From Micromonospora sp. HK10 (lineage in GTDB: Bacteria; Actinomycetota; Actinomycetes; Mycobacteriales; Micromonosporaceae): a DNA stretch of 64,000 nt. The stretch covers positions 62,001-126,000 of the forward strand of contig NZ_KQ058829.1 in the NCBI RefSeq assembly GCF_000982955.1. Direction: 5' to 3'. The translations under genes were made by a program, and so were the position numbers. Shown piece by piece: positions 50,760 to 60,108 of the stretch (positions within the stretch are counted from its first letter, which is position 1; each line of letters starts with the position of its first letter). The notes under the pieces are model-generated. The model was given only the letters and a program-made list of their open reading frames with translations. It was not told where the DNA came from and made no database searches.

Positions 50760-53700
50760 CTATTCAAGCAGGCCACGACCAAGGTCATCGTTGATGATCC
50801 TCTCTCGTTCCGAGGCGTCGGCCCAGTGCGCGTGACTAGTTGTCAGGGACTTCTCCACGACTAGTACATGTTCAGCGTTCTCGGTGATGGAACGCATGTG
50901 GCTGATCACCGTGACCAGCCGGCCGGTTGTGCTGTGGTCGGTCAGCGTATTGAGGGCATCGCGCAGGAAGGTGGTGTCAAGGGTGCCGAAGCCCTCGTCG
51001 AGGAAGAGCGCTTCGACGTGGCCGGTCGCACGGCTGGCGAGTTCGACTACGGCGAGCGCCAGGGCGAGGCTGGCGAGGAAGGTTTCGCCGCCGGAGAGCG
51101 TCTTAACATCTCGGGCAGCCATGGTGTCCATATCGATGATCCGGAAGTCGGCCGTGAACCTGTAGCGGCCACCGGAGATCGAGAGCAGGATCTCGCTTGC
51201 CTGGTGAAGCAGCGCTTGGAGGCGCCGGCTGACAGCGTCAGCGATGAACTTGCCCTCGGCCAGCACTACCGACAGTTGTGCAAGAACCTCGACTGTGCCA
51301 GCCGCAGCATCAATCCGCTCCTGCAAGGCGTTCACCACGGGGAGTTCCTCCCGGGCGCGCTCGATCTGCCTTTTCAGGTTCTGGACCGTACCGTGGGCGG
51401 CGAGGTATTGCTGCTCGAGGTCTTCTTCGCCGGCGGCACCAGCCGTATGGCAGGCAAGGCCGATGGCCTCTCCAGCAGCCTTCTCGGCACGCTGCTGTTC
51501 GTCGATTTTTGCGGCGCAGATGCCGAGGAACTCGTTTGCCTGAGCGAGAAGATCAGCAGCCCAGTGCGCCTGCGTGTCCAGGTCTACGTGCGCGGCGGGC
51601 GCGGCCGCCGGTTCTTCGAGCCCGAATGCCCCTGCGGCGTCGTTAACCCGCTGCGCCAGGGTCAAGAGCTTGTCTCGCAGCGTCGCCGCCGGCTTGGTGA
51701 TCTTCTTGGCGTAGGTCGTCTCCAGCGCCGCGCTCCGCGAGCGCAGGCCGGCGAGCGCTTGTTCGGCGCCGGTCCGTCGGCCGGCCAGCTCCTGAAGGAG
51801 TCGCTGATGGGCTTCGGCTGCTGCCTTCTGTTGCTGGACTTCCGCGACGTCCAGGGGTGTGGCGAGAGTGAAGCGGGCGGGTAGGCGGCTGGCCGCCTCG
51901 TCGATCGATTGGCGCAAGGCGACGTTGTCGCGTTCCTGCTCCTGATGGGCAGACATGCGCTTGGCGTGGGCCTCTGAGAGGGTGACGAATTCGGTTCTGG
52001 CGGCGGTCGCGGTATCGCGGGTGTCGTCGCGAATCTTTCCGGCGCGCTCGACGTCTTGCTGCGCTTTGGCAGCGTCATCGGTGACCGGTTTGAGGATCTG
52101 CTCGTCGGTTCCCGACAGGTCGGCGTCTCCAACGACTTCCTGGAGGCTGATCAGCGCTTCACTGAGCAGGGTCTCGGCTGTGGTCACGCTCTGCTGGGCG
52201 GCAGGCAGGTTGTCTCGTTCCAGGGTTTCCACCCGGGCGGCCGCTACGGCGGCCGCCCGACCCGTCTTCTCCGCCCGGACTCGGGCTTTCTTGTGGGCGT
52301 CGTCGGCGGCGGTGAGGTCGGGTGCGATCGGTGCCGTGAAGTCGGCAGGCAGGGGACGAGTACAGATGAGGCATGCCGCGCCGGGTTCGAGGTCCGCGGC
52401 GGCGTGCGCCGCGGCGTTCGCCTTCAGCAGCGCGCGGTGCGTTTGTTCGCTCTCGCTCCGGTTGTGCTCGGCCTCTTCTGCGATACCCGCCGCTTCTCTT
52501 GCCTTGGCTATGGCGGTGCCGAGAGCCTCTTCCGTCGTGGCGAGTTCTGCGCGTGCCTTCTCTAGGTCTGCGGCGGCTCCGCGCCAGATCCTCAGTCGTT
52601 CGACGGCCTTGTGCTGCCGATCCTGGGCTCGTTTGAACGCCGTTTCCGCGTTTGCATGCGTCTTGTTGGCCGCCGCGACGGCTGGCTCAAGATGGGCCAG
52701 GTTCTGTTGCATGCCTTGTAGCCGAAGCTGCTCGACGGCAAGGGCTTCGGCGTTGTCCGTAAGCTGCTGATGCCGTTTCCGCTGCTGGGGCAGCTGTTCA
52801 GCGAGGTATTCCAGGGTGCTGATCGTGGTGGCGGTGCCCGCCACATCCCCACCCCGTTGCTCGGCTTGGGTCAGCTGGCTTTGAAGAAAGTCTTGCTCGA
52901 TCTGCAGTTGGTGGGTCAGTTGGTTGATTTGGACGCGTTGGCCGATAAACGTTTGAGCCAGCGACGCCAAAGCCTGTAGCCGGTCGGCGGCGCCGGCAGG
53001 GACAGCGGCCGCCAAAGATCCCTTCAGCTGGGTCAACCTGCTGACCTCCGCGGCGGCTCGTCGCTCTTCTGCACGCGCACTAGCGATGGCGGCCCGGGCA
53101 GTCTGGAGACGCTTCAAGTGCTGCCGCTGCACGCTGTGCTGTTCGGTCGCGGTGGTCAGCGCCGCAGCTGGGTCGTCGAGGAACCTCCTGCGGTGCAGCT
53201 CGTACTTGTTGAGCCGGTCCTTGAGGCGCGCCTGAAGGGTTCGGGCGTGCTCGCGGACCTGGCCCAGTTGCTCGAGACCGAGGACGGAGTCGAGGACTTT
53301 GCCTCGGTCACGGTCGCTCATGCGCAGCAGTTCCTGGAAGCGGCCTTGGGGCAGGACCACGGCACGTAGGAAGGTGTCGCAGTCGAGCCCGACGATCCGC
53401 CGGATCTCTGCAGTGACCTGCCTGGCCCCGGTGGTTAGGGCGCCGGTGTCGAGGCAGGTCAGCCGGTGCACTGACGTGGCGGTGTGACGGCTGACGGACC
53501 GTGATACCTGCCATCGGCGGCTGCCGACGGTGAACGTGAGTTCGACGGCGAGGGTGCCGTCACCGCCGTCGGCGACCAACGGGGATGCGTTGGCAGCGTA
53601 GGTGCATCGGTTGTAAAGGGCGTAGCAGATCGCTTCCAGGATCGTCGACTTCCCGGCGCCGGTGTCGCCGACTATCGCGATGAAGCGCTTGTCGGTGAAA

Positions 53701-53762
53701 TCGATGGTCTGCTTCTCGGTGTAGGTGCCCAGGCCGCAGAAGGTCAGTGTCTGTGGTCTCAT
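50760..53762 (-). CDS. sbcC: SbcC-like exonuclease ATPase subunit
   Basis: Rad50/SbcC-type protein of 1000 residues. Walker A is GDTGAGKST (32-40), preceded by the family's FCGLGTYTEKQTIDF. Long coiled coils flank a central zinc hook CxxC in GAACLICTRPLP (near residue 460), and the C-terminal ABC motif is KTLSGGETFLASLALALAV with Walker B EALFLDEGFGTLD. SbcC with SbcD cleaves hairpins and processes DNA ends. The ATG overlaps the SbcD stop. It is the last gene of a six-gene operon that also contains a helicase and a Cas4-like nuclease, so it may be a dedicated defence module rather than the housekeeping SbcCD. Confidence 0.9.
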   Translation of the reverse strand: MRPQTLTFCGLGTYTEKQTIDFTDKRFIAIVGDTGAGKSTILEAICYALYNRCTYAANASPLVADGGDGTLAVELTFTVGSRRWQVSRSVSRHTATSVHRLTCLDTGALTTGARQVTAEIRRIVGLDCDTFLRAVVLPQGRFQELLRMSDRDRGKVLDSVLGLEQLGQVREHARTLQARLKDRLNKYELHRRRFLDDPAAALTTATEQHSVQRQHLKRLQTARAAIASARAEERRAAAEVSRLTQLKGSLAAAVPAGAADRLQALASLAQTFIGQRVQINQLTHQLQIEQDFLQSQLTQAEQRGGDVAGTATTISTLEYLAEQLPQQRKRHQQLTDNAEALAVEQLRLQGMQQNLAHLEPAVAAANKTHANAETAFKRAQDRQHKAVERLRIWRGAAADLEKARAELATTEEALGTAIAKAREAAGIAEEAEHNRSESEQTHRALLKANAAAHAAADLEPGAACLICTRPLPADFTAPIAPDLTAADDAHKKARVRAEKTGRAAAVAAARVETLERDNLPAAQQSVTTAETLLSEALISLQEVVGDADLSGTDEQILKPVTDDAAKAQQDVERAGKIRDDTRDTATAARTEFVTLSEAHAKRMSAHQEQERDNVALRQSIDEAASRLPARFTLATPLDVAEVQQQKAAAEAHQRLLQELAGRRTGAEQALAGLRSRSAALETTYAKKITKPAATLRDKLLTLAQRVNDAAGAFGLEEPAAAPAAHVDLDTQAHWAADLLAQANEFLGICAAKIDEQQRAEKAAGEAIGLACHTAGAAGEEDLEQQYLAAHGTVQNLKRQIERAREELPVVNALQERIDAAAGTVEVLAQLSVVLAEGKFIADAVSRRLQALLHQASEILLSISGGRYRFTADFRIIDMDTMAARDVKTLSGGETFLASLALALAVVELASRATGHVEALFLDEGFGTLDTTFLRDALNTLTDHSTTGRLVTVISHMRSITENAEHVLVVEKSLTTSHAHWADASERERIINDDLGRGLLE

Positions 53763-55024
53763 GCCGCCCCTCCGATGGTGGCCGTGCTGGTTGCCGGCAG
53801 CGGGAAGGCCATCTCGGGGTCGGCCGCCAGTAGCTGCTCTTCCGGCAGCTCGGGTGGTTCGTGTTCACTGGCGTGCGGCAGCAGGGTGCTGAAAAGCTGA
53901 AGAACCTGTTGCGCCGAGACGCCTTGGACACCGCGGGTGGCGAGGTATTCGCTGAACAACGTCGTGGTGTCGACGTTGGTGGCGTCGTCAACGGGAGTGA
54001 GTAGTTCGAGCCTGCGGTCGGCGGCGTTCTCTCGCAGGTCGGCGATGGTGGCCTCAGGCAGCAGATCGCGGATCTGGCCGGCCAGGTTGTCGATGTGGTT
54101 TTCGGTGTTGACCGTGACCAGGCAGATGTCCGTGGTCACGGAGGCCGCCACGGTGCGGATCTCGTCGAGCGTTCCGGTGATGTAGCGCAGCCGGCGGCCG
54201 CGCTTTAGCGGAATTCGTTTAAGGACGGCGCCTTGGCCGGGCTGCAGCATCGCGACGACGACGCTCTTGTCCTCGCCGACCTCACCGAAGTCAAGCTGCA
54301 GGGGTGAGCCTGCGTAGCAGCCCGTCACGCGGGTGGTCGGCAGTGGCTGTGGTTTGTGGATGTGACCGAACGCCGCGTAGGTCACCGCCGGCAGGTGCTG
54401 CGGGTCGGTGGCGTAGAAGTTGCAGGTGTGGCTGGGGTTTTCGGTCCGAGATGGGATGGCGCCGGCGATGTACTGATGCGCGGCGAACACGCTCACGTCG
54501 CGGGACGCGTCGAACCCGTCTTCAAGCTCGCGCATGAGCTGCTGCTGCATGCCGGCGATGTGTTCGGCGTAGGTGATGCGCCGCTGGCCGGGTTCGTCGA
54601 AGACGTTGACGATGCGGTTGATGCTAATGAACGGCAGTGCGGCGACGTGAATCGTGTGCTCACCAGCCGAGAACCGCAAGACTTCACCGGCGGCGTTGTC
54701 GTGGCTGGCGACAAAGTGAATCGGCGCGGACCGGTTGAGCAAGTCGTGCAGCCAGTGCAGGTATGCAGCCGAGTCGTGGTTGCCACAGACCACCACGACC
54801 GGGGCGATCTCGGCGAGGTGATGCAGCGTGCTGGTGGCCAGTTTGAGCGCGTGCAGCGGCGGCCGCTGCGTGTCGAACAAGTCACCGGTATTGAGAATGA
54901 GGTTGGGGTGAATGCTGGCGGCGATCTCGGTGATCTCGGCGAGCACCGCTTCGTGGTCGCTCGCCCGGGAGTGGCCGTAGGTGGTACGTCCGAGGTGCCA
55001 GTCGGAGGTGTGCAGTACTTTCAC
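53759..55024 (-). CDS. sbcD: SbcD-like nuclease subunit
   Basis: Mre11/SbcD-type metallophosphoesterase nuclease of 421 residues. Metal-binding motifs are in order: SDWHLGR (DxH), LNTGDLFD (GDxxD), VCGNHDS (GNHD), and AAFGHIHKPQ (GHxH). GTG at 55024 was chosen because VKVLHTSDWHLG is the canonical start, with the frame open further upstream. It couples to SbcC through an ATGA overlap. A 93-base gap separates it from the helicase gene. Confidence 0.92.
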   Translation of the reverse strand: MKVLHTSDWHLGRTTYGHSRASDHEAVLAEITEIAASIHPNLILNTGDLFDTQRPPLHALKLATSTLHHLAEIAPVVVVCGNHDSAAYLHWLHDLLNRSAPIHFVASHDNAAGEVLRFSAGEHTIHVAALPFISINRIVNVFDEPGQRRITYAEHIAGMQQQLMRELEDGFDASRDVSVFAAHQYIAGAIPSRTENPSHTCNFYATDPQHLPAVTYAAFGHIHKPQPLPTTRVTGCYAGSPLQLDFGEVGEDKSVVVAMLQPGQGAVLKRIPLKRGRRLRYITGTLDEIRTVAASVTTDICLVTVNTENHIDNLAGQIRDLLPEATIADLRENAADRRLELLTPVDDATNVDTTTLFSEYLATRGVQGVSAQQVLQLFSTLLPHASEHEPPELPEEQLLAADPEMAFPLPATSTATIGGAA

Positions 55025-55117
55025 GTGCGACCTCTTCGTCGTCAGTGGCTGCGATCGGTGGGAGGACCGGCATTGTGAACCCGACAAGGGCCGGCCAGAA
55101 CGGTGCCAGGGGTGAGC

Positions 55118-56434
55118 TCAGAGTGCCCGGATGCGGTGGGCAATGAGATGTTCGAGCAGGGCCTGGTTGGCTTCCCAGCCGTTGGGAAAGCGCGGTTGCG
55201 TGTTAAAGGGCACGGGGTCGGCGGACGGGTGGGCGTCCAGCAGGTCGGGGATGCCGTCGCGGGCGACGACGATGCAGGCATGCCGGTGCCGTGAGGTCAG
55301 TACGCACAGCCGCCCGGATTCGAGGTGGAACGCCGTGGCGTCGCGGCGGCCGGACAGCGGATGTAGCACGATGACGATGTCGTACTCGCTGCCCTGCAGC
55401 CGGTTCGCGGTGTCGACGCGGATGTTCGGATAAGCGGTCTCGGCCAGCCCGGTTTTGATGGCAGCCATCTGGTCGCGGTGTGCCACACCGATCGCCACTC
55501 GGTCTGCCGTCACCCTGGCACCATCGGGGTGGCGTTCATCGCGGAGCATCGTGCCGCGCTCGAGAACACGCACAGCGAGCGCAACGACCGCGGCGACCGC
55601 TTCAGCGTCGGTGCGCACCGTGTGCCGGCGCGGCAGTTCGTAGAAGGCCCAGCCGTTGGCTGCGGCATGTTCGATCGCCCGGTCAGCGGGGCTATTGCCG
55701 AGGCTGCGGGTCGGCATCCACATCTCCCGCGCGCCCTGTTCGGGCGCGGATTCGAAGGGTGCGAACGGATAGAAGGCGTCCGACACCGGGATCGCGGTGT
55801 GAGGGGCAAGCCGCCACGAGCGCGGCAGCTGCCGTTCCGGGATGTCCGGATTGTTAGCGAGCATGGCGGCCACCGCGCTCTGCAGCGGGCTCCAGGCCAG
55901 GCCGGTCCATCGGTCGACGTTGACGACGGAGAACGGGTCGAGTTGCCCAGGGTCGCCGACGAACGCAGCCCGTTCGAACGTCGAAGCGAGTCGCAACAGG
56001 GTGTCCGAACGCATCTGGTACGCCTCGTCGATGATCGCCCACGGCCCGCGCTCGGTGATGACGGGGTCGAGCCACTTCGCTGCGGTGGCAACCACGATGG
56101 CTGCCTGACGCAGATCGGGGAACCGGTTCGCAATCAGGATGTTGGAGGCGGCGAGGGTGGCCGGCACCGGGTAGCCGTAGGCGGTGTATCGGCCGACGGT
56201 GATCCCCGGATCCACGGCGGCGATCTTGGCGACGAGATCGTCGACTTGGGAGTTGGTTTGTGCGACGACGCGCACCTGGTCGCCGTGCCGGGCCAGGTGG
56301 TGAGCCATGTAGGTGACGGCGGTGCTCTTGCCAGCTCCGGGGGGTGAGTTGAGCACCACGCCAGGTTGCGGACCCTCGGTCAATAACCGAAGTACGTCGA
56401 GGACCGCGGTGGGCGGGACATAGGTGACGGTCAT
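55118..56434 (-). CDS. SF1 (UPF1-like) helicase or NTPase
   Basis: Protein of 438 residues with superfamily 1 motifs: Walker A NSPPGAGKST (about 29-38), VVAQTNSQVDDLV (Ia/Ib region), Walker B WAIIDEAYQM, AFVGDPGQLDPF (motif III), and the C-terminal ANRLQGSEYDIVIVLHP (motif V) and VLTSRHRHACIVV (motif VI). That set is typical of UPF1/RecD-like helicases. ATG overlaps the preceding stop. In this operon it could unwind DNA for SbcCD and the Cas4-like nuclease. Polarity and partner use are unknown. Confidence 0.8.
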   Translation of the reverse strand: MTVTYVPPTAVLDVLRLLTEGPQPGVVLNSPPGAGKSTAVTYMAHHLARHGDQVRVVAQTNSQVDDLVAKIAAVDPGITVGRYTAYGYPVPATLAASNILIANRFPDLRQAAIVVATAAKWLDPVITERGPWAIIDEAYQMRSDTLLRLASTFERAAFVGDPGQLDPFSVVNVDRWTGLAWSPLQSAVAAMLANNPDIPERQLPRSWRLAPHTAIPVSDAFYPFAPFESAPEQGAREMWMPTRSLGNSPADRAIEHAAANGWAFYELPRRHTVRTDAEAVAAVVALAVRVLERGTMLRDERHPDGARVTADRVAIGVAHRDQMAAIKTGLAETAYPNIRVDTANRLQGSEYDIVIVLHPLSGRRDATAFHLESGRLCVLTSRHRHACIVVARDGIPDLLDAHPSADPVPFNTQPRFPNGWEANQALLEHLIAHRIRAL

Positions 56435-57921
56435 GACCACGGCTCCTGGGCATCCTGCTCCGTCGGCAGGTAAGGCTTGGGCGGGCCGCCATGAGTCCAC
56501 GGGGTGTCCTCCTTGCGCGGCAGCGTCGGCGCCCGGCGGTAGTCGTCCTTGAAGAGGCTGTAGCACACGGAGTCCCCTACGGCGGGGACGGTGCCGGGCC
56601 GTGGTTCACGCCCGCTGCCCATGCCCTCGCGAAGTTCCAGCTCGACCATCACCGTGTCGCCGTCACGAGTCACCGAGACGACCGTGGTCTTCTGGTCCAG
56701 CAACTCAGGCCGGCGCAGACCGCTCTCGCCGGCGGCGAGGCTGATCGCGTCGGTGGTCGATACGGTGATCAGCGGCCGCAGGCTCCTGCCGACCCGCCGG
56801 TTCGGGACGGCGGCGATGACGGTACCGACGAACGCCTCACCGATCATCCGAGCCTCGGCCATCACCATCGGGTCGTCGAAGGCGCGCTCCGCGTCATACT
56901 GCTGCTGGGCCCGTTCCAACCAGTACAGGCGCCGGGCGGCGTACACCGCTGAGTCACGTTTGGGCTGCGCCCCAGGGCTGGTCGCGATCCAGTCGGCGGC
57001 CTGCGTGAAAGCGTCAAGGTCCCGTTCCCAGCGAACACCGACATGAGCACCGGCCGGAAGACTAGGGTCACGCAACAGGGTGATCGCCTGCCACATCCGA
57101 TGCCAGGTGCCGTCGAGCTGCTTTCGCAACTCCTTGCGGATCTTGTCCTCGGCGATGCGCGACGCCGCCGGGCTCGCCGCCTGGTGGTAGGCGGCGAGCA
57201 GCGGCTCGAGGATGCCGTTGTCGAACGACGGATCCGTGGCAGGTCCGGCAGGCGGTACCTTCAACGGATTTTCGCAGGCACGCGCGGCATCCCGCCCGGT
57301 CATCCCGGGTGGCGGCGCGATCCAGCCGAGTACAGCGGGAAGATGCTGGTCCTCCTCGGTGCTCTGCCCGGTTGCCCAATGCAGGGTCAGCGCGTCGGTC
57401 GCCGCGACCAGCATGGCGGAGCCGGCGTATTCAGCACGGTCGGCGAGGAACGTCAGCCATTTACCCATGACCGGGATGTTGCGTGGCACGGCCCACTCGC
57501 CTGTACTCCTTCGCAAGCGGGTGGAGCGCCCGAGGATCCGGATGAACTCGACGCCGGCACGGTTCGGCACCCAGACCTGCGGTGCGTCCGCGCACCGGTA
57601 CTGCACGCCGGACGCGCCGGCGCGCACCGGAAGACGCCGGTTCGTGCGCGGCGTGATGTAGGCGGCGAAGATCTTGGCCAGCTCATAGGCGAAGGCAACC
57701 TGCTGGTCACGGTTCCGGGGCTGCGCAACCGTCAACAGCTCCGGTGTATCAGGGCTGGTGCCAATCATGACGGCGAGCGGGGCGTGGGCCTCGCCCGCCA
57801 TCGCCAACGGCACGAACACCAGCGGCTCACTGCTCACATGCAGATGCCGGACAGTCGTCAGGCGCTGCGCCACCGCCTGGTCGCTGGCATGGGCGCGGGC
57901 CAGGGACGTCAGCAGGCTCAC
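56431..57921 (-). CDS. Unknown protein of the SbcCD-helicase operon
   Basis: Protein of 496 residues with no motif I recognise. The middle is helical (about 230-400, for example SRIAEDKIRKELRKQLDGTWHRMWQAI) and the C-terminal third contains beta strands (TVVSVTRDGDTVMVELELREG) followed by a Pro-rich tail. It has no signal peptide or membrane helix. GTG overlaps the nuclease stop and its own stop overlaps the helicase start, so its presence is obligate. A scaffold or target-recognition role is possible. Confidence 0.75.
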   Translation of the reverse strand: MSLLTSLARAHASDQAVAQRLTTVRHLHVSSEPLVFVPLAMAGEAHAPLAVMIGTSPDTPELLTVAQPRNRDQQVAFAYELAKIFAAYITPRTNRRLPVRAGASGVQYRCADAPQVWVPNRAGVEFIRILGRSTRLRRSTGEWAVPRNIPVMGKWLTFLADRAEYAGSAMLVAATDALTLHWATGQSTEEDQHLPAVLGWIAPPPGMTGRDAARACENPLKVPPAGPATDPSFDNGILEPLLAAYHQAASPAASRIAEDKIRKELRKQLDGTWHRMWQAITLLRDPSLPAGAHVGVRWERDLDAFTQAADWIATSPGAQPKRDSAVYAARRLYWLERAQQQYDAERAFDDPMVMAEARMIGEAFVGTVIAAVPNRRVGRSLRPLITVSTTDAISLAAGESGLRRPELLDQKTTVVSVTRDGDTVMVELELREGMGSGREPRPGTVPAVGDSVCYSLFKDDYRRAPTLPRKEDTPWTHGGPPKPYLPTEQDAQEPWS

Positions 57922-59033
57922 ATCAAGCTCCCGAGCAACTCGTCCCGATACTGTTGGGCCCGCCGCAGCAATTCAGCTTGTTCGACCTGGTCCGGGCCAG
58001 GAAGGCGCGTACCGCGAGCCAGACCGACGACCTCACCGATCGTGTCCAGCGCCAGCTCCTCACGGACCTGCCGGCCGAGCACCGCCGTGGAACCTTGTTC
58101 CTCGGAGCGGCAGAACCGCGCCATCTCACAGGTGTCCAGGCACGACGGTGCGTAGCGTGCCGGCACCAGACGCAGGCCCGCCTTCAGCTCCTCGGCGGAG
58201 CGGGAACCGGCCGGGCCACGCAGAGCGAACGTCAACCCTGCCGGCAGGTTCGACAGAATCGTGTCGAGGTCATGCATCCGCATCAGCATCCGCCGGACCG
58301 CCGCGACCTGGTTCCGGACGTTGACCCGGGCCGCGAACGGCTTGTTGATAAAGTTCTGCGGGCACACGAAGATCGCCTCGTCCGCCACCAGGTCCTCGTC
58401 GAACCCGTGGGAACGAAGCAGTTCCCGAAGGGCGTAGACGTAGACCGCAGCCTGCAACTCTGCGCCTTCCACCGCGGCCGCAGGCGCCTGGCCGTCGATC
58501 ACCGAGAACGACTTGACCTCGACGATGTAGAACTTCCCGCCCGACTTCACAGCCACCAGATCGGGCTCGAGGAAGACGTCGTAACCCGCGACCGTGATCT
58601 TCAAGTACGGGTGGTCGAACAGCGTCCCGCCATCCTGCGCCGAGCGGGCCACAGCGGTCAGCCGCTGAACCGTGTTGCGGTACCGGGCTAGCTTGCCCTC
58701 GTTGCCGCCGATGGTCTTCAAGTCCTCGTGTTCGGCTTCCGGAATGGATAGCCCGATGTCCTCCCGCAGCAACGTCAGCAGCTGCGCACCGCCACTCGCC
58801 TTGACCTGGGCTTCGAACTGGGCGCCTCGGGCAAGCACCATCCGCGACGGCTTGGCGTACATCGGGTGCCGGATGGCTCGGGCCAGCTCGTCCTTGTCGA
58901 TACCGGCTGCATCCAGCAGATTCCGGCGGCCGCAGCCCGGGTTGCCGACAATCGACGAGATAGCCCTGGCGTCGAGGCTCTGTGGTTCAGTGTCCCCCCG
59001 CAGCGCGTCAAGACGCGCCGTCAGTTCTTTCAC
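57918..59033 (-). CDS. PD-(D/E)XK nuclease with Cas4/AddB-like iron-sulfur cysteines
   Basis: Protein of 371 residues. The nuclease core is FLEPDLVAV (Glu156, Asp158) and IVEVKSF (Glu172, Lys174), the PD-(D/E)XK signature. Four cysteines stand as in Cas4 and AddB: Cys34 near the N-terminus (NPGCGRR) and a C-x3-C-x5-C group near residue 300 (CLDTCEMARFC), which should hold a [4Fe-4S] cluster. This makes a single-strand exonuclease likely. GTG has AAGGAAGAG upstream. No Cas1/Cas2 or repeat array is nearby, so it is not part of a CRISPR adaptation module; it forms part of the six-gene operon. Confidence 0.8.
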   Translation of the reverse strand: MKELTARLDALRGDTEPQSLDARAISSIVGNPGCGRRNLLDAAGIDKDELARAIRHPMYAKPSRMVLARGAQFEAQVKASGGAQLLTLLREDIGLSIPEAEHEDLKTIGGNEGKLARYRNTVQRLTAVARSAQDGGTLFDHPYLKITVAGYDVFLEPDLVAVKSGGKFYIVEVKSFSVIDGQAPAAAVEGAELQAAVYVYALRELLRSHGFDEDLVADEAIFVCPQNFINKPFAARVNVRNQVAAVRRMLMRMHDLDTILSNLPAGLTFALRGPAGSRSAEELKAGLRLVPARYAPSCLDTCEMARFCRSEEQGSTAVLGRQVREELALDTIGEVVGLARGTRLPGPDQVEQAELLRRAQQYRDELLGSLM

Positions 59034-59069
59034 GTGCTCTTCCTTCGCGTGGGAAGTGCGGATTCAAGA

Positions 59070-59882
59070 TCAGGTGTCGCTCGCAGCATGCGACGCCACC
59101 TTGAGAGCGGCGCCGAACAGCTGGTGAAGATCGTCGAGCTGGTCGACGGCGCGCCGGGCTGCCGCTTCGCGCTGCGACAGGTCTGCGTCACGATGAACTT
59201 CCAGCTCGGCCTGCGCCGCACGCCGCACGGCGTCCGGCCTCGTCGTGTCGAATGAGGTGGCACCGCCGGGGATGTTGGCGGCGAACTGCCACAACAGACG
59301 CCGGGCGGGCAGAGTCGCCCAGTCCGGGTGGCTCAGGTGCTCGGCGATACGGATCGCCGAGGTCAGAAAGTGAACCCTGGGACTCAGCGGCCCGACGATA
59401 CGGGTGGAAAGCGGCCAGGTGGAGACAGCCAGGAGACCGCGGGCAGGCGAGAGCCGGTCAGCGGTCAGGGCCGCACACAAGTAGTACGGCCGAGCCCACG
59501 GCGCCGTCTTGAAGGATCTTTCCTCGTCTCGGCGAAGGCTCGTCAGCTGCTGCCCGTTCAAGGCTCCAGCGAAGACCGCCTGGTGCAGGGCGACGATGAG
59601 CTTCGGCGCCGCCGGGACGCCCAGGAACGTCAAGGCCTGGTGGACCTGGTCACGAATCGACAGCAGGCTCCCGGCGTCCTGCGGCTCGGTCCGCGGTTGC
59701 GAAGCCAGCTTTTCCGGTTCGATCGCCAGAAGCGCGTCATCCCACTGCACCTCCGCCTGACGAAGGTCGGATCGCAGACGCCGCGCCTCGGCCCGATCAC
59801 CGGCCATCAGGGCACGACGCACGGCTGTGCGCAGCTCGTCGATGCGCGCCTCGAGATCGTCGAGAGATTCAGCCACGGACAC
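59070..59882 (-). CDS. Unknown helical protein, first gene of the operon
   Basis: Protein of 270 residues. An N-terminal coiled coil (about 1-50: ESLDDLEARIDELRTAVRRAL) is followed by a mostly helical body and a second helical segment at the end (LSQREAAARRAVDQLDDLHQLF). No recognised motif. It is the first gene of the six-gene operon and lies 36 bases upstream of the nuclease gene. GTG at 59882 was used; GTG 59876 is an alternative. It may be a DNA- or partner-binding subunit. Confidence 0.7.
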   Translation of the reverse strand: MSVAESLDDLEARIDELRTAVRRALMAGDRAEARRLRSDLRQAEVQWDDALLAIEPEKLASQPRTEPQDAGSLLSIRDQVHQALTFLGVPAAPKLIVALHQAVFAGALNGQQLTSLRRDEERSFKTAPWARPYYLCAALTADRLSPARGLLAVSTWPLSTRIVGPLSPRVHFLTSAIRIAEHLSHPDWATLPARRLLWQFAANIPGGATSFDTTRPDAVRRAAQAELEVHRDADLSQREAAARRAVDQLDDLHQLFGAALKVASHAASDT

Positions 59883-60108
59883 ACCGTAGCCGCTTCCACG
59901 CGTTCCAGCAAGTTCCAGTTTTCTCCAAGAGTCCGCCGTGGACGGAACATCGACTGGACCAGCAGAGCTTGCAACGAAGGCGACTCAGCCGATCAGCACT
60001 CCGCCACGCTCCATAGGAGGCACGCTGGACCCGGCTCGACGCTCCGTTCCACGCTGCGCTCACGTGCGCTGTTCAGGCGCTGCTTCTCTGGGCGCCTGAC
60101 ATTGCTGG

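Noticed and set aside
50375-50788. 137-residue reading between the two defence operons
   Set aside because: Low-complexity sequence without a ribosome site or domain; it overlaps both neighbours and is not convincing.
57918-59033. Cas4 gene indicating a CRISPR system
   Set aside because: The nuclease has Cas4-like cysteines, but no Cas1, Cas2 or repeat array is in the window, and the operon context is SbcCD/helicase.
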